This document shows positions 10,373 through 23,425 of a DNA stretch of 64,000 bases, one piece after another. A program made the translations under genes and the position numbers. Within the stretch, counting starts at the first letter, position 1, and each line of letters begins with the position of its first letter. This DNA comes from Kryptolebias marmoratus (Eukaryota; Chordata; Actinopteri; Cyprinodontiformes; Rivulidae): positions 20,805,581 through 20,869,580 of the forward strand of contig NC_051432.1 in NCBI RefSeq assembly GCF_001649575.2. Reading direction: 5' to 3'. The notes beneath the pieces are model-generated. The model ran no database searches and was not told the DNA's origin. It was given only the letters and a program-made list of their open reading frames with translations.

Positions 10373-13300
10373 AACATTATTCATTCATTTAAGCCAGCCA
10401 GCCCCCAAGCATGCTTCTCTAACCTTCAGGCAAGCACAATTTGTCATTTATGTATCATCAGGTCTGTTAAACTATGGTACAAGCTGAAAAAACACATACA
10501 CATGAAGTGAAGACTTAATTTGTACCAATGTGAAATACACTATAATGTGCTGACAGTCATGTTTGTTAAAGCTGTCAGTGAGACAGCTGCACAATTTGAA
10601 AAGTAGCTGCCTCACTTTGAGCCAAATAAACTTTATTCTTATTAAATTGGAAAACTCCCAAACATTTGCATGCATGCACATTTCATTTTCAAATCCATAA
10701 CAGATATGCTGTGGTGCATCAGGCTAACTGAGTGCTGCACTGAATTAATGTCAAAGTCTTTCTTGGTTGCCAAATGATAGTATTGATGTTTGCATGTGAA
10801 TTTGTCTACATGGCAGTTTTTCAACCTGTGGGATGGGACCACACATTGCTGACATGTCAATATTTGTCCAACGTCTATATTTGTCTTATACATGGAAAAT
10901 GAATACAATTAACTGAGAAAACTGTGGTGGGGCCTAACAGCTTGTCACTTCAAGGTAACTTTTTAAGAAACCTTGAATTATGATACTGATAATTTATTAA
11001 GTGATTTGCCAATAACTGACAAGACATCATGATAAACTGAGGTGATGCCCTGAGTTGGCAAAAAATTCTTCCACCGTTTCATTTCAGTCAAGAGTCAGAA
11101 AAAATAATATAACATTTTAATTTATAATGTGCTAATAGATACTAAAAAAACAATATCTAAACAATTTGCAGTTGTACTTTTTCAAATGTAAAACTTCTTG
11201 TAATTCCAATTTCTTAGCCTCTCTGTAGAATCTCTGAGGTGAGATTTCTCTAAACAATTTAATGTTTTATACTGTTTACATGTTTGTTTTTTTAACTTTT
11301 GAAACCCATTCAAATAAACACACTATTACACACGGCCTGGGGTATGAGGATACAGTACTAAAGGTAATTTGCCAAGTCCAGTTGTCAGCTTTACAAATAA
11401 TTACCTTTTCTTGCAAATAGACTATTTCCACTACATGACAGGGTGTGCTTGTATGCATTTATGTGTATTTGTTAGTATTAAAAACAGACAATATTAATAA
11501 TAGCATGTGCATACTTGGGATAACTTTTTACTTGTATTTATGTGTGTTCATACCTGTGTGTTCTTCTTAAGTGGCAGTGTTTAAAGGTTAAATAGCTATA
11601 GGGCTTCCGGTGGCCTTTTAAATGTTAACTTCCAGTGTTTAAACTCTCTGTGAATACATATTAATCTCTGTGAGAATATTTATGTTTTCTAAGCAGCAGT
11701 GCAAAGCAATTTATTTTGTTAAACCCTCTCACCTTAATATTACTTGGGGATGTATATGCATTTCTTTTTGTTCTCCTATGAACTCCACTTAATGAGGTGA
11801 CTGAAAGCAAATCTGACCAGTTTTATTGTGTACAAAGACACAGATGGATATAAAACTTATATTGTTGTTATTATAAGTTTATAATCATATTTGTACAAGT
11901 AATAACAGTGCAAATTAAACGTAGTGACACTCTGGTTGTACTCTCTGGATGTATCAACCATTTACATTTTGCTTGATAACCAATTGGGATATTTTCTTTT
12001 GGTCCTCAACAGAATGAAACTGGCATTCTTTGAAGGAATGCATTTCACCTACTGCACTGCATACAAAACTTTTTTACTAAAGTCTCGTGTAAGCTATTAG
12101 CTCTTGGAGTAAGTGTTGAAGATGGGTCTCAGCTACGCCTACATTCATTTTTATTCCTTTATTCCAGTATCTTTACAAGTTACTCAATAAACTCTTAATA
12201 ATTAAGTCTTCATTGTTTTTTTGGGGGGTCACAGCTTTCTCTGATTTTAAATTTACTGATAGACATGTACGTTATTAGGCTACTTATTGCTACTACAAAC
12301 TATATTAATAGAAGTGGTCAGCTGTTTTTCTGCAATATTTTCTTCATAAATTTTCCCTGAAGATTTACTGTAACAGAATTCCGAACCCAGACCCAGGTCT
12401 AACCATATATTAATAAACCAAATCATCTGGACATATTTTGGAGACTAAACCCAAATGAATGAATGGAATGCTGTCTTACAAGACTCTTGAAGGACTGGGA
12501 CAGTAAGAAGAGCTAAAAATATAGGAAAAAAAACAGAGGGGGACAAATATTGGAGTCAAATTGAGGCCTCCTGGACTGAAGTCTTGTGACTTGTTTGACC
12601 ATTGTCATTTGTTTTATGGGTACACTTGGTTAGTAAGGTAGTTTGCTTTTTTTAAACATTGGCACAACTGGTGCTTTACCAACATCAAAATACACCCTGT
12701 GTATCTGAGACACTTCTGGCTTTGACAAAAGAGCTATATTTGACAAGTTGGACATGAGGGTGTGTTGATTATACTGTTTTTGTAAAGAAGTCTTCCATTG
12801 TGACATCTGAATCCTATTTGCAGAAATGTGAGGCTAGCTGGAACAGGCTGTCATCCAACAAAAAGGCTGGATACTATAATTTATTGAAGCAGCTCAGGGC
12901 CCTAAACCTTATAGAAGTCAAGCCATGCACAGGCGTCATGCGGGGAAAAATGCTGTAAATCTTGCAAACTTGACTGCCATTTTTTTTTACCTTCGTTAGT
13001 CTAACTTGACAGAATTTAGGCATCCAACCCAAGGTTAATAAGCTTTTTTTGCTAAACATGGCCAATTTATTTATTTATTAAGTCACTGGCCCTATGTCTC
13101 ACAGAGCCCAATAAATGCTGCCAGTGGATTCCTCAAGCAAATGGTGTCACAAACTAAGCACACTCTGCATAAAATTACATGGTGAGCGCTGACTAGAATC
13201 AAGTGTAATTTACTCAAGCATCCAAAATGTTTCAGGGACAAACGGGGCATACGCTGAGTGAAAAATACTGATATGGAAGTCTTTTTCAAACCCACAGGGA

Positions 13301-13639
13301 AGAAATTATTGACATGAGAGGTGTGTAGATTCACTGCTCCAGAGCAGATACCTGGGGAAGCAAAGGGAGAGTGGAATGCAGAGGTGCTTTGAAAGCTGAG
13401 AGAAAACATGATGGAGTTGAACTTGGCTCTGGGGAGGCTCCAGGGTCCACATCACTACACTGTTGTAATAATTATACACACACACATGGAGACACACTCA
13501 CAGCACAGCAGACCATCACTCACTGCTAATAATGGCTTACAGAGAAAGATGCGTGCATCTGTTATCATATAGCCCATTATGTTCATAGAAAAGTACAGAA
13601 ATAATCATAAATAAATTTGCCTCAGTTGTATTTACTGTG

Positions 13640-13800
13640 TACGTTGGCCCCGTATCACTACTCACACCAATAATCGCGCTAGCACACATCTGTTGCCATG
13701 GAACCTTAAGCTCCCTAATGAGCGATCAGTCTTAACAATGACTGATGCTTCACCTCGTTACCTGCTACTCCGTTATTCCTCTGTAAGCCTCGGGGTGCGC
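13640..13800. other. Possible conserved non-coding element
   Basis: An unusually complex stretch, low in homopolymer runs compared with its AT-rich surroundings. It has several motif-like words (caataatcgcgc, ttgccatggaa, ccctaatgagcgat, taacaatgactga). This is only a compositional impression; alignment with other fish would decide. Confidence 0.25.
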
Positions 13801-14254
13801 ATGTAACAAACAATGTGTGTTTCTTTCTTTGTGTGACTTTTATTTATAGTATTTGCTAACCCTGACATGGGGGAATAGTTTGTCCACTTTATGTTCTACT
13901 CCTGTAACTACATCGTCCCTCTTGCACTGCAGTCACATTGATGTTTGTTTGTGTGAGAGTGAGAGAGAGAAATATGTAGACTCATGAGTCCTGTAAGGGC
14001 ATGTGTAGTCACACAGTATATACAGTGGTTAAAAATGCAAATAAAATTGGTTTATACATTACTGTAGAAGCACTAGAGCCTATGTGATTGAGCCACTGCT
14101 GTAGAATATGTCCCAGCAAAAGCCTTAATCCAAAAATCACAAGCTATAAAGTCTCATTGTTTGCTTGACATATACAGGTACGTATAGTTTTGCTTCACTG
14201 AAAAAGTTTCTTAAACTTGTCATTTTATATCAAAAGTCGTAGTTTAGATATTTT

Positions 14255-14300
14255 AAAGTAGGATTCTGTGAAAAGGTTATTGACCAATATTATTTAACAT
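14255..14300 (+). repeat. Fragment of dispersed family 'gtgaaaaggtta'
   Basis: Contains 'ttctgtgaaaaggttattga' followed by 'ccaatattatttaacatgagg', similar in order to 31930-32000 and 15905-15960. It is a short, diverged copy. Confidence 0.4.
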
Positions 14301-15904
14301 GAGGTAGAGGAATGTATTGAGCAGGAATGTATTGAACATGTTTTGTGCATAGTTTTTCAATGAATCTCATTTCCAAAAATCTGCACTAGCCCTTTAAAGT
14401 AGGTAAATATGAGTGAAGTTGGTCTATTTACAGCTTCAGTATATATAAGCAGACATTGTACCCAACTAAATCACAACGTTGCACTGCAGTAAAGAACAGC
14501 AGAATGAATAAAAACCTAAGAGTAAAATCCAAGCTGTCACAGTGCTCACACCTGTGAGGCAGTGATCCCCCCTGCCCCCCCAAAAAAGAAAAAAACACTG
14601 ACAAGCAAAATTTGAGCTTATAAATCATATTCTTAAGGTTTATCTGGTTTGACTGGAGTTCATAAGAATCATACAGTTTGTGTTGGCAATTTCAGCTAAT
14701 TACGGAAACAGAAAAAGCCTCAAACGAGCAGTTAGCATTTAAAATCTACTCATTTTTAACAGGTAAATATGAAATGTTTTTGAAGAAAATGTTGCAAACA
14801 TTAGTAATGTTGTAACACTGAAAACAGATTGAGATTCATGTAAATACATTTTTTATGAGTAAAATGAAATGTTTACTGTTGCATTATGCTGTTCTTACAG
14901 AGACACAAAACTAATACAGTATTTACAAAGAATAATTTTCATGTTTTCATTTTTCACATTACAGTTTTGCATGACATTTTCTGATTGTGTTTTTAATTTC
15001 ATATTAAATTATTTGAAACAATTTCTGAATGTTATTGAGGGAAGTGAGGGGAAGATTACTGACATTAACACCAAAGAAACTTGTAGCAACCCACTCAATG
15101 TTGTTGAGTTACTTTACTCAGAAAGGTCAATTTGCTGTGAGACAAAATGTTATGGGATCACTAAAGTTATTAGAAAACATAGTCTGTGAACTATGAGTCT
15201 CTGTGAAAGCTTTTGTGCCTGTTCATGAGTAAAAAGCTGCAATATCCTTTTCAGTAAGAGTAAACAAAAAGTAAGGTTACTGTTAAGATTTATCTTCTGG
15301 GAGAAATGAATGACTAGACACATTTCAGTGTCAATCCAACTATAGAACTGATTTGTATCGCAGGTTTCTTTTGTAAGACTACAACCCAATCATTATTTTA
15401 CAAAATATATAAGTGAAAATATTAACTGTAAATCTTATATCAGAAACTTACAGCAACTAAGACAGCAACAATTTGCTGTGGCCAAATTCTGCCAGAGACA
15501 AATTCTTGCTTAATTTATTGCTACGAGGGTAAAATACATAAAGAACCATGATATCAGTACTCGACTGTGAAAAGTGGGGCAATAAAAATGACTTTTCCAT
15601 ATCAGCAGTGATCTAGGCTCATGGCAAAACTTATCCTTGATGTGTCACATTGCTTGATTGTTCTGTCTTGATGTGATCTACTGCTCAGATTCTAACACTT
15701 AAACGTTTCTGCAAGCTAGCCCTCCAAGAATTTACCCAATCTGCATTAAATAACTGGTAGATATTTGACTTATCTTGATCAAATAAAGCTTGCTTAAAGC
15801 ACAGACAAGGAACCTCCATTTGATTGCTGGGTTTCACTGATATGTGCATATTCTCTTGCTTTCACAGTAGATATTACAGAAAAATCGAAATTATCGTCAT
15901 TTTA

Positions 15905-16035
15905 AACGGGTTCTGTAGATAGGCTATGAACAATAATATTTGACCTGCTATAAGTAGATATTTAAGCAGTCTCAGTGTGGAAAATTAGGATTGAATATTG
16001 ACTCAGTTGACAACCTAACAGCTAGCAAATCAAGA
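15905..16035 (+). repeat. Dispersed family 'gtgaaaaggtta', forward copy
   Basis: The order of words (ggttctgtagataggctatg, aacaataatatttgacctgc, then 'cagtctcagtgtgg' and 'aacagctagc') parallels the copy at 31930-32050. It lies about 100 bases from an opposite-orientation copy at 16130-16235. Confidence 0.5.
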
Positions 16036-16129
16036 CCAAATGGAAATTTTTAGATGTCAGCAATCCACCTTGGTCTTTGTGTATCAGTCTGTCATAAGGT
16101 CATAAGTGAACTCTATTTCTGCAAATTAA

Positions 16130-16235
16130 GGTTGTTTAAATAACTATTTAAACCAAAAACAAAAATTATTTGTTCATAACCTTTCCACAGAGCTCCACTT
16201 AAAAAAAAACCTGAAAGATCCTTTTAAGCTAAAAT
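16130..16235 (-). repeat. Dispersed family 'gtgaaaaggtta', reverse copy
   Basis: Reads 'gttcataacctttccacaga' and then an A-rich link to 'gatccttttaa', the reverse complement of the landmarks in the forward copies. Together with 15905-16035 it forms a diverged inverted pair. Confidence 0.45.
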
Positions 16236-16309
16236 AATTTTAATTATTGTATTAACATCTGAAAAATGCCACCATTTTACCCACCACAAATAATCTGAAA
16301 TTCTGACAA

Positions 16310-16640
16310 GAGAAAAATCTCATCATGATGGCATGCTCATGTTCAATCATGGCGTCTGTCACTGCTCACTAATTCCATCAGTCCAGCAATAACAAGGTAA
16401 GAGACTGCATCGCAGAATGGGGCCAAATAGGGGCTCACATTCATTACCAATCTCATTCATTTAATTCTCCACCCCTAAATTGCCATTATCGTCTAGAGAT
16501 TATTGCAGTATGACTTGCTTTGTCAACATCATTTTCACTCAAAATTGAATTATGTAACAATGACAAGGTAATCAAGATCTGGTAATTATTCCCTTATCCA
16601 GCTACGACAAGCTAATGATCACCTGTGTTTTTGTCAGCTA
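16310..16640. other. Possible conserved regulatory element
   Basis: About 330 bases of complex sequence with many AT-core homeodomain-like words (cattcatttaattc, tggtaattattccc, gctaatgatcacc, attgaattatg) and CCATTA/TGATTG-type pieces. It has no coding frame and no repeat signature I recognise. It lies in the 18-kb second intron, the usual place for long-range enhancers of developmental genes. A 15-nt AG..gtaaga piece near 16380-16395 is probably chance. Confidence 0.3.
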
Positions 16641-16969
16641 CACCAATCACTGCCTTTTTTTATTGTGACTGTGGAATAAACTCAGAAGCTTATGCGGCAG
16701 TTTCATTAAATATGAATGAAAGTGACTATCTGTAGGGACACAATAGGATTTTTGTTCATTTATGTGCACTTAAGAACAAACCCCAAACAGTTTTTTTTAC
16801 TTTCAATAAACCAACAAAATGTATGTTTTTGTATATCTTTTACACTTAAAATGGCTACTAATTTGCTAATTTTATCACACAGCAAATGTCCAAAACATTT
16901 TAAGAGGATAAAAGTGTTGTCACCGAATTCCTAAACCTTTTCATTTCAGCAGCATTATATATGTCATTT

Positions 16970-17130
16970 CTCTGCAGCAGGTCAACTGTAATGCACCCCA
17001 GCCTGGATATCATTTAATGAGACTTTGCAGGTGACAATGAAATGACAGGCTAATATTAATCTTTTCACACGCCATCTTGCCCCGTCTGTTACCTCCAAAA
17101 GCATTGCCTTTGCTTCTATTCATGATAGAA
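16970..17130. other. Possible conserved non-coding element
   Basis: Complex sequence including 'atatcatttaatgagacttt', 'gtgacaatgaaatgacagg' (TGACAG is a MEIS/TALE-type word) and 'ctaatattaatctt'. It is compositionally distinct from flanking AT-rich DNA. The assignment is an impression only. Confidence 0.25.
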
Positions 17131-20100
17131 TATCAAAGTCAAAGGACATATTGGGTTGGGAAGGTTTTGAGCAAAGGCGATCATTAAAAACGCCTGTACT
17201 TCTAATAATAACCAACACAAGCAAGTCCTGTTTAGTCTAACTAAGCCAAATTTGATAGCTTCACTTCAGTTCACTAAGTTTTATTAGCTCAGTCAGTAGT
17301 TTGGGCAAATTTAGATCACAGTAGCATATGATTTTCAAGCATTTACAACATATATCAGGTTGCATCATTACCAGTAAGAGAGACAAAATTATTTAATGTG
17401 TCATATTTATGTTGGAATTACCTCTTGTGTTTTGTATCAGTGATATTTGGTGCTCAGTACAGTCTAGACAGAAACATTTAAAACTGCACGAAAGGAAATG
17501 TTTCAACCATCCATGGTCACATGCCAAACAAACGGGATGGGTTGTATTCTATTATATTCAAAAAAATCACCTAAATGGACCTCTGAATGATTTTTACCAA
17601 ATTTCCATCAGCATGTTGACACTTCTAATCTGTTGGACCAGGTTTTAGTGCTTCTCCAGCCAACTCACTGTCAGGTTGTTTTTGTTTAAAATGATATCAG
17701 TGAACCACAGTAACTTCAGAGATAACGCCTCAATTATTTGTTTTATGCTTTTGTGTTTTGTAATGTTAAGCTGGCTCTTGAACACATTATCTGCTCCAAG
17801 TTAAATCTTTCATGCCTAATAGAATGAAATCAAGGGATACTTATTGTTAAATATTATGAAATGAAGGGATTGAAAGAGATGTTATTCTGTACCGATAAAG
17901 ACACAACATATGGATTTAAGAGATAATACTGCAGCTTTATGTTACATTGCCAGCTGTATGATCATAGGAAATAAGGTTAGAGAGTAAAAGGCAGTCAGTA
18001 ATACTGAGAAGACTGTGAGTGTGAGGATATGAATCATGATTAGAAACAAACATGAATGTTGCTGGCAGACAATGTTAACTCACTCTGCACCAATGGTCCT
18101 TTAAGCTGTCCCAGCAGGATAGGTTAGCATCTTTTACAGTATTTCACCAGCTGCAGAGTACATTTATCTGTTAGCAGTATCTGCCTTCCTGTCCCTCAGC
18201 CCCTTGACAAGTAAATCATCTTCTCACCTGCTGTGACAGCACAATCCTAAAGTCTGTCACTCCTGCAGGCCAGCATAGGCCACACACATACCAAACACGC
18301 TCGCACACTAGTGCACATGTACCGCTATACACGGAAACTGGCAGTCGCATTACACACATGCTGGCATTCCACACACACAAACAAACACTTTTTGTCAGAG
18401 GGGATTTTCACCTACTCAAGGACAAAGGTGACATCTCATCATGAGCCAAATGAAGCAAGAGTGGCAAGGAGAAAAGAAGGCAAGGAAAAGAGATTGAGAA
18501 ATGGATGAAGCGGAACAACAGAGTAATATGTAGAAAGATGAGTGGAGCCATATAACAGTGCGGTGACTGGACTTGTGCTAGGCACCAGATTTTAGAGGCT
18601 GTAAAAGGTTCAAAGAAGTGTTGAGGAACAAACAGAATGGGATAGGTACATGCATATATGTACAGCATGCGTATGCAAGACCATGAGTATATTTTATGTT
18701 ACTTTTTGTCTTTTTTGATGCTTTTTGTTTGCTTTGAAAATTAATATTCAAAATCATTGCACAAAGGTAATGTTCTCTGTTTCACAGCATTAAAAAAATC
18801 TGACTATTTTATTTTAGAGCTGTGAGAAACAATACAGTAAAGTTACTTAGTCAGTTTTGAAATATCCAAACTTTTAGACTTTGTCCATTTTATATTAATA
18901 TATACAGTATATTGTTTTTAATAAAATTCACAGCAGTAAAACGTGCTCACTTTGTCTCTGATTTCTACCAAGTGAGGTTTGTCATCTAACTTCAACATGT
19001 GACATTAGGAAAGACGAATGCCTTTTGGTCAAACAGAGATATGATTTTTGAAAATGCATTTTAGTCTTGATTTCTCTTTAGAAATAGTATGGTAAGTAAG
19101 TATAGTAAGTTCTTTCTGAACATAAAAGATGGCATTGAGCTGGAAGGCATAAAAATATCAATTTTCAGACAAAAACAAAATCTTCACAAAAAGTATGAAT
19201 GTGAAGAGAAATGAAGCAGAATAAGGCAAGGTCCTTGTCACTGCCTGTCCCTGTAATTCAGAGCTAAGAAAGTGAAGGATGGGTAGGAATGGAGTGATGG
19301 AGAGGAAGACAAAGTACCGTGTTTCGCCTCAGAGAGCCACAGATGGAAAGTGATGATAATGCAGCTACAGAAAGAGGACAGAGAGAAAAAAAAGTAAGAG
19401 GAAGCAAGGAAACTGCAAAAGAAAGGGGAAAAGAGATAAACACAGAATTCAGAAAAGCTATGAAATGCTTACAGAAATTAAGAGTCGAGTTCTGTTAGAA
19501 GAGTTCAAGGCAGTCTGAAAGTGAAGGTCAGAATGGCTCAATACAGTGAAAACTAAAAGAATGGACAACACTTTCTGGACCTTTGAAACTGCCACAGAAT
19601 TGGAAGCTCTTTATTCTGAGCTGAACTATGGAGACAATTAAAAAAAGTAGCCCATTTGATAGACAGAAGCTTGATTTCTTTAGACACAATAACTCATCTT
19701 TAATATTCTGGTAAAATAGGAACATGCCTTAAACTGCACTTGTTGCTTTTTCTTTCTAAACAACAATCAGTTATAATGGTTGTATCTGTATCTGGTACTG
19801 ATTTACATTTGCACATGTGAAATATTTTCATGTGACCAGTTTATTTTTTAGTTACCATGGCTGTTGCACATATGGCATATCCATCTTTTGATTGTGGCAA
19901 CAGAAAAGTCATTCCAGTACTTGCATAGCTGTAAATGAGGGAAAAAATTATGACTGATGACAACATATATTTAGTGGCTGGCAAGCATATGAGTGAGGCT
20001 TCTTCACAGAAAGCAGGACTCTACCACAAAAGGATAATCAGAGGGGTGCACAGTCTCAGCTAACATTTCATTACCTCAAAAAGATTATAAAACTCATTGT

Positions 20101-20319
20101 CTTATTTATATTTTAAATTGTATTTAAGGTAACCCTTCAATACTATATGACTCTCACACAAATAAATTATACAGTATAACAAAAAATGTAGCACACAATA
20201 CATGGCCTGACAGGGTGACTTAATTATTTTTTTCACAATATAAGCATAAGGAATCATCTTAAAAAACACACAATGATTAGCCTGTTAATACAAAACTTGT
20301 GAAATAACCAGTTTAGGTC

Positions 20320-20790
20320 ATTTTCACAAAACACTTCAAGCCAGGACAATTTCTGGCTTCAATTTCTGAATGGACCAAGGCTGCATGGGGGATTGATGTC
20401 AGACTGCTGCTGTTGGGCCTTTGAGCCACCAAGCGAGGTAGAAACAGAGCAGGAACATGTAAGAAGGTAAGCCTGCTTTGCAGCTCAAGGCTGTGATGTA
20501 GTGATGTCATATGGTCTGTGCGATTATACGGCCACAGGATTTAAAAACATAAACAGCAATAAACAAATTACTTACAGAGAGACTGATGGTGACACACAGC
20601 AACTTTGCAGTCAGTTTAAAATTTCTGTTAAGCACAAGGGGGATCATTAATTCATTTTGTTTCGAAAATGATAAGAAGAAGATGTCCGTCACACGTTTAA
20701 TGTACAGTGCTCTATGTCAGTGCAGCTGAGTTTCGCTTCAGGTCACTTCTAGTTTTCTGAAACTCGCTTCATTTTTGAAAGGTCACATCT
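20320..20790 (+). repeat. Dispersed repeat copy B
   Basis: About 470 bases matching copy A (9243-10105) without its internal insertion. Its first ~215 bases recur in opposite orientation at 21046-21260. The minus-strand ORF at 20313-20510 and the plus-strand ORF at 21042-21341 share the peptide pattern SLHH..E.QS..TFLHV simply because the DNA is repeated; neither is evidence of a gene. Confidence 0.65.
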
Positions 20791-20791
20791 A

Positions 20792-21045
20792 CAGTGACTA
20801 TAAAAAGCCTTCATTGGATGTTTTATACTTTTATTGCTGTCATAAATCAATCATGGTCGATATGAATTAATAATAATAAAAAAACCATTGTCACAGTGAA
20901 ATCAAATTTCTTCAGCGTAATACCAATTAAATAAAAATATGCAATATAAAATAAGTGACTGCATAAAGATTCACTTCCTTTAGATTGACTGTCAGAGAAA
21001 AGATTATTAAAAAGTGCACGTAAGGAGGTGAATTTTATTTCATGC
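20792..21045 (+). mobile_element. Deleted Tc1/mariner-like element
   Basis: Starts 'cagtgactataaaaagcctt' preceded by TA, the expected start and target dinucleotide of a Tc1-type element. It then runs parallel to the start of the larger Tc1 relic at 49149 (shared 'gctgt.ataaatcaatc', 'gtgaaatcaaatttct', 'gtaataccaattaaat', 'gactgcataaa.attcac'). The right end retains only a weak terminal-repeat echo (aggaggtgaattttattt). It is about 250 bases long and non-coding. It sits exactly between the two arms of an inverted repeat. Confidence 0.65.
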
Positions 21046-21260
21046 AACTGGGTGGTTGCACAGACCTCATGTCATCGCTTCATCATATTATTGAGCCACA
21101 AAGTGAGTTTACCTTTTTGCATGTCGACTGTTTTGACTCTGTTACTACCTCGCTTTGCAGCACAAAGGCGCATCAGGGGTGGGTTAGATTCAACCTCCTT
21201 TGCCACTTTGGTGCATTCAGAAATCACACTGAGGCAGCCAGAAAATGTCTAAGTCCCTGC
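21046..21260 (-). repeat. Inverted partial copy C of the 20320 repeat
   Basis: Reads, in reverse orientation, the first ~215 bases of copy B: 'gcacagacctcatgtcatcgc', 'tttacctttttgcatgt', 'ctacctcgct', 'tggtgcattcagaaat'. Copy B and copy C flank the Tc1-like piece, giving a hairpin-like arrangement of about 940 bases. Confidence 0.6.
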
Positions 21261-21589
21261 ATTAAGGGTTTCAACTATAATTATTTGAAATTATTTTTTC
21301 TATTCAAACAGCTTTGCATAACACTGCATCTCACTCCTTAACACAATTACTGATCACACCGATAAAATAAAATCGAACAAGACATACATTATTGGATTGG
21401 ATTATATTTTTAACATGAAGCCTACCTTATTTAGAGAGAAGCTCACTCCGATGACTGCTCTGGGATGTAAAAAGTTTAATAACCACCTCATTAAAGATTT
21501 GTTAGCTACACTTGCTGTTAGCCAGTCCCTTCACTGAAACCAGGTCATAGAAAAACTTTGGTTTTGACACTTTTACTTCTTTGAATATC

Positions 21590-21960
21590 CTTTCATCTAT
21601 CCACCCCCAACCTCTTTAGTTCTGGTTTTCCCCCAAAAGACATTAAGGAAAGCAGGTGAGTAATTAAATAATCCACCTTGTTTATGTTTATCTTGCTCAC
21701 CCTCACACTTAGTCTACGTGAAAACATACACTTGTGCTCGAGGCACGCTATTATATGTCCACTCTCATTGGCTAAACCCTGAGCCTTGGCCTGACCCTTG
21801 GCTGAACTAAATTGGCCCAAATAAGCAGCAAACAGAGGGGGCAGGACAATACGTCTGTCAATCATTCTGTACCAAGAAAGACATTAAATGATGGGGGCTG
21901 TGAAATGTTAGCCCGGTGGAAAGACTTTGGGATTTTCTTGAGACTGTTTGGCAGTTTTGT
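21590..21960. repeat. Possible dispersed repeat
   Basis: The stretch 'cattggctaaaccctgagcc' followed by 'ttggcctgacccttggctgaac' and 'ggtggaaagactttgggatt' has the feel of a repeated fish sequence, and 'gccttggcctgac' recurs at 22260-22272. I see no second full copy in the window, so the call is weak. The minus-strand ORF across it does not look like a gene. Confidence 0.25.
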
Positions 21961-23319
21961 TGTAAATTTCACAAAATGTGGTACGATATTTTTAATTTGT
22001 ATTCATTAGGTGTTTAAACATTTTTATTGTAAACACTGGGAGGGCGTCGCACTACTGGCCCAGTTATACCAACAGTCCTTTACTTACTTAATGTTTGCCA
22101 ATCCTGGACTTGAAAAGAACTGTTGAGTGCAAGCTTCGCTTTATTTTTGGAACTAATTGGAAGCCAACACATTAAACAAATAGTACATAGTTTATCACCT
22201 TAACATCTGCACTTTAACTGAGGCCATAGACTGAAATCACTGTGGTGCAGCTGAACTAAGCCTTGGCCTGACTGCTGAGTCTTGTCATATTCTATTTGCC
22301 ATAAACAATATTCTTATCTTTGTTTGAAACAAGAGTGATGATGTAATGGCTCAAAGTTTCACCCCAAGACCCTGAAGCAGTGGTGGAGATTTTATGTTTC
22401 TAACTTTATGACATTGAGTGTTGTGTGCTATGTAAATTTGGTATATATAATGATCTGTGTACAGTATACATATATAGACTGTGTGTGAGTGTGTGTCTGT
22501 GTGAAGGAGGACTATAATTTATCTTCCCTTTCAGACATCAATAACGTGAATAGAAAAAAACTAAACAAAAAACAAAACAGAGCAGTAGCCAAGGCATCTG
22601 TGCGCTGTGAGATGCTTGTTAAAACAAGGTGTTTGATCCATGTGCTGTGGCTTGAGTTTGTTACTTCTGCATGTATTTGCTCTCAAATAACTTTACATAT
22701 TGTTTATGTTATAGCAGGAGACGGATAGGTCATATGTCTTTGATGCCCCAAATTGAAAGGTGTTTTTTGAAAAAGTTATTCCCTTTCTTCTTAACATGAA
22801 AAAGACTTATTTTGATACTATGTTATGATGAAATTTATTTATGTATAAATCCAGTTGATCTTGTTGTTATACCCACTTTTGATGCTTTTTGTGTACTTTT
22901 CATTATAGCATGGTGCAACATGTGACAATGTAAAACTTATTTGTACCTTTTTCATTTTTTGACATATAGCTATCTAAAAAAAGCTTTGATATCAGCTATT
23001 TGTTCTCCTTGAGTTTCTCCTGAAAATTTTATGACCTTCAAAGATGCACCTTACATGCCACAAACAAATTTGAGCAGCTGTTGTGCTCAAATCAAAATCC
23101 ACACTGCCTTTTGGAGTGTGCATTAAATTTGCATTCCATTCCTGAAGTCACAAAGTCATCCTAACCTTAACAAGGTAATTGATCTCCTCAGCAGCTACCA
23201 GTTGGAATTTTACCTTAAGATTATAATTATGCTTTAGATCTACAGTTAAACAATATAGATGGAGACAATCTACTTAACTTGAATTAGATGTTAGCTTGTC
23301 AAACTTAGACTCCATTTTT

Positions 23320-23425
23320 CCAAACTGAGGTTGTCCAAAAAGCTATCTACAGGTGAAATATTATTGGTCCTAACCTTTCTACAAAACCTCACTTTAAAGG
23401 ATCAGAACTATTCCTTTAAGGACAT
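23320..23425 (-). repeat. Dispersed family 'gtgaaaaggtta', reverse copy
   Basis: Reads 'gctatctacaggtgaaatat' then 'cctaacctttctacaaaacctcactttaaagg', closely parallel to the reverse complement of 31930-32000 (ctgtctacaggagataaaat, cataaccttttcacagcacc). This is the clearest pairwise match within the family. Confidence 0.55.

Noticed and set aside
19343..19393. Possible exon AG..gtaaga starting with ATG (MESDDNAATERGQ)
   Set aside because: There is no pyrimidine tract before the AG and the purine-rich low-complexity context makes the open frame cheap.
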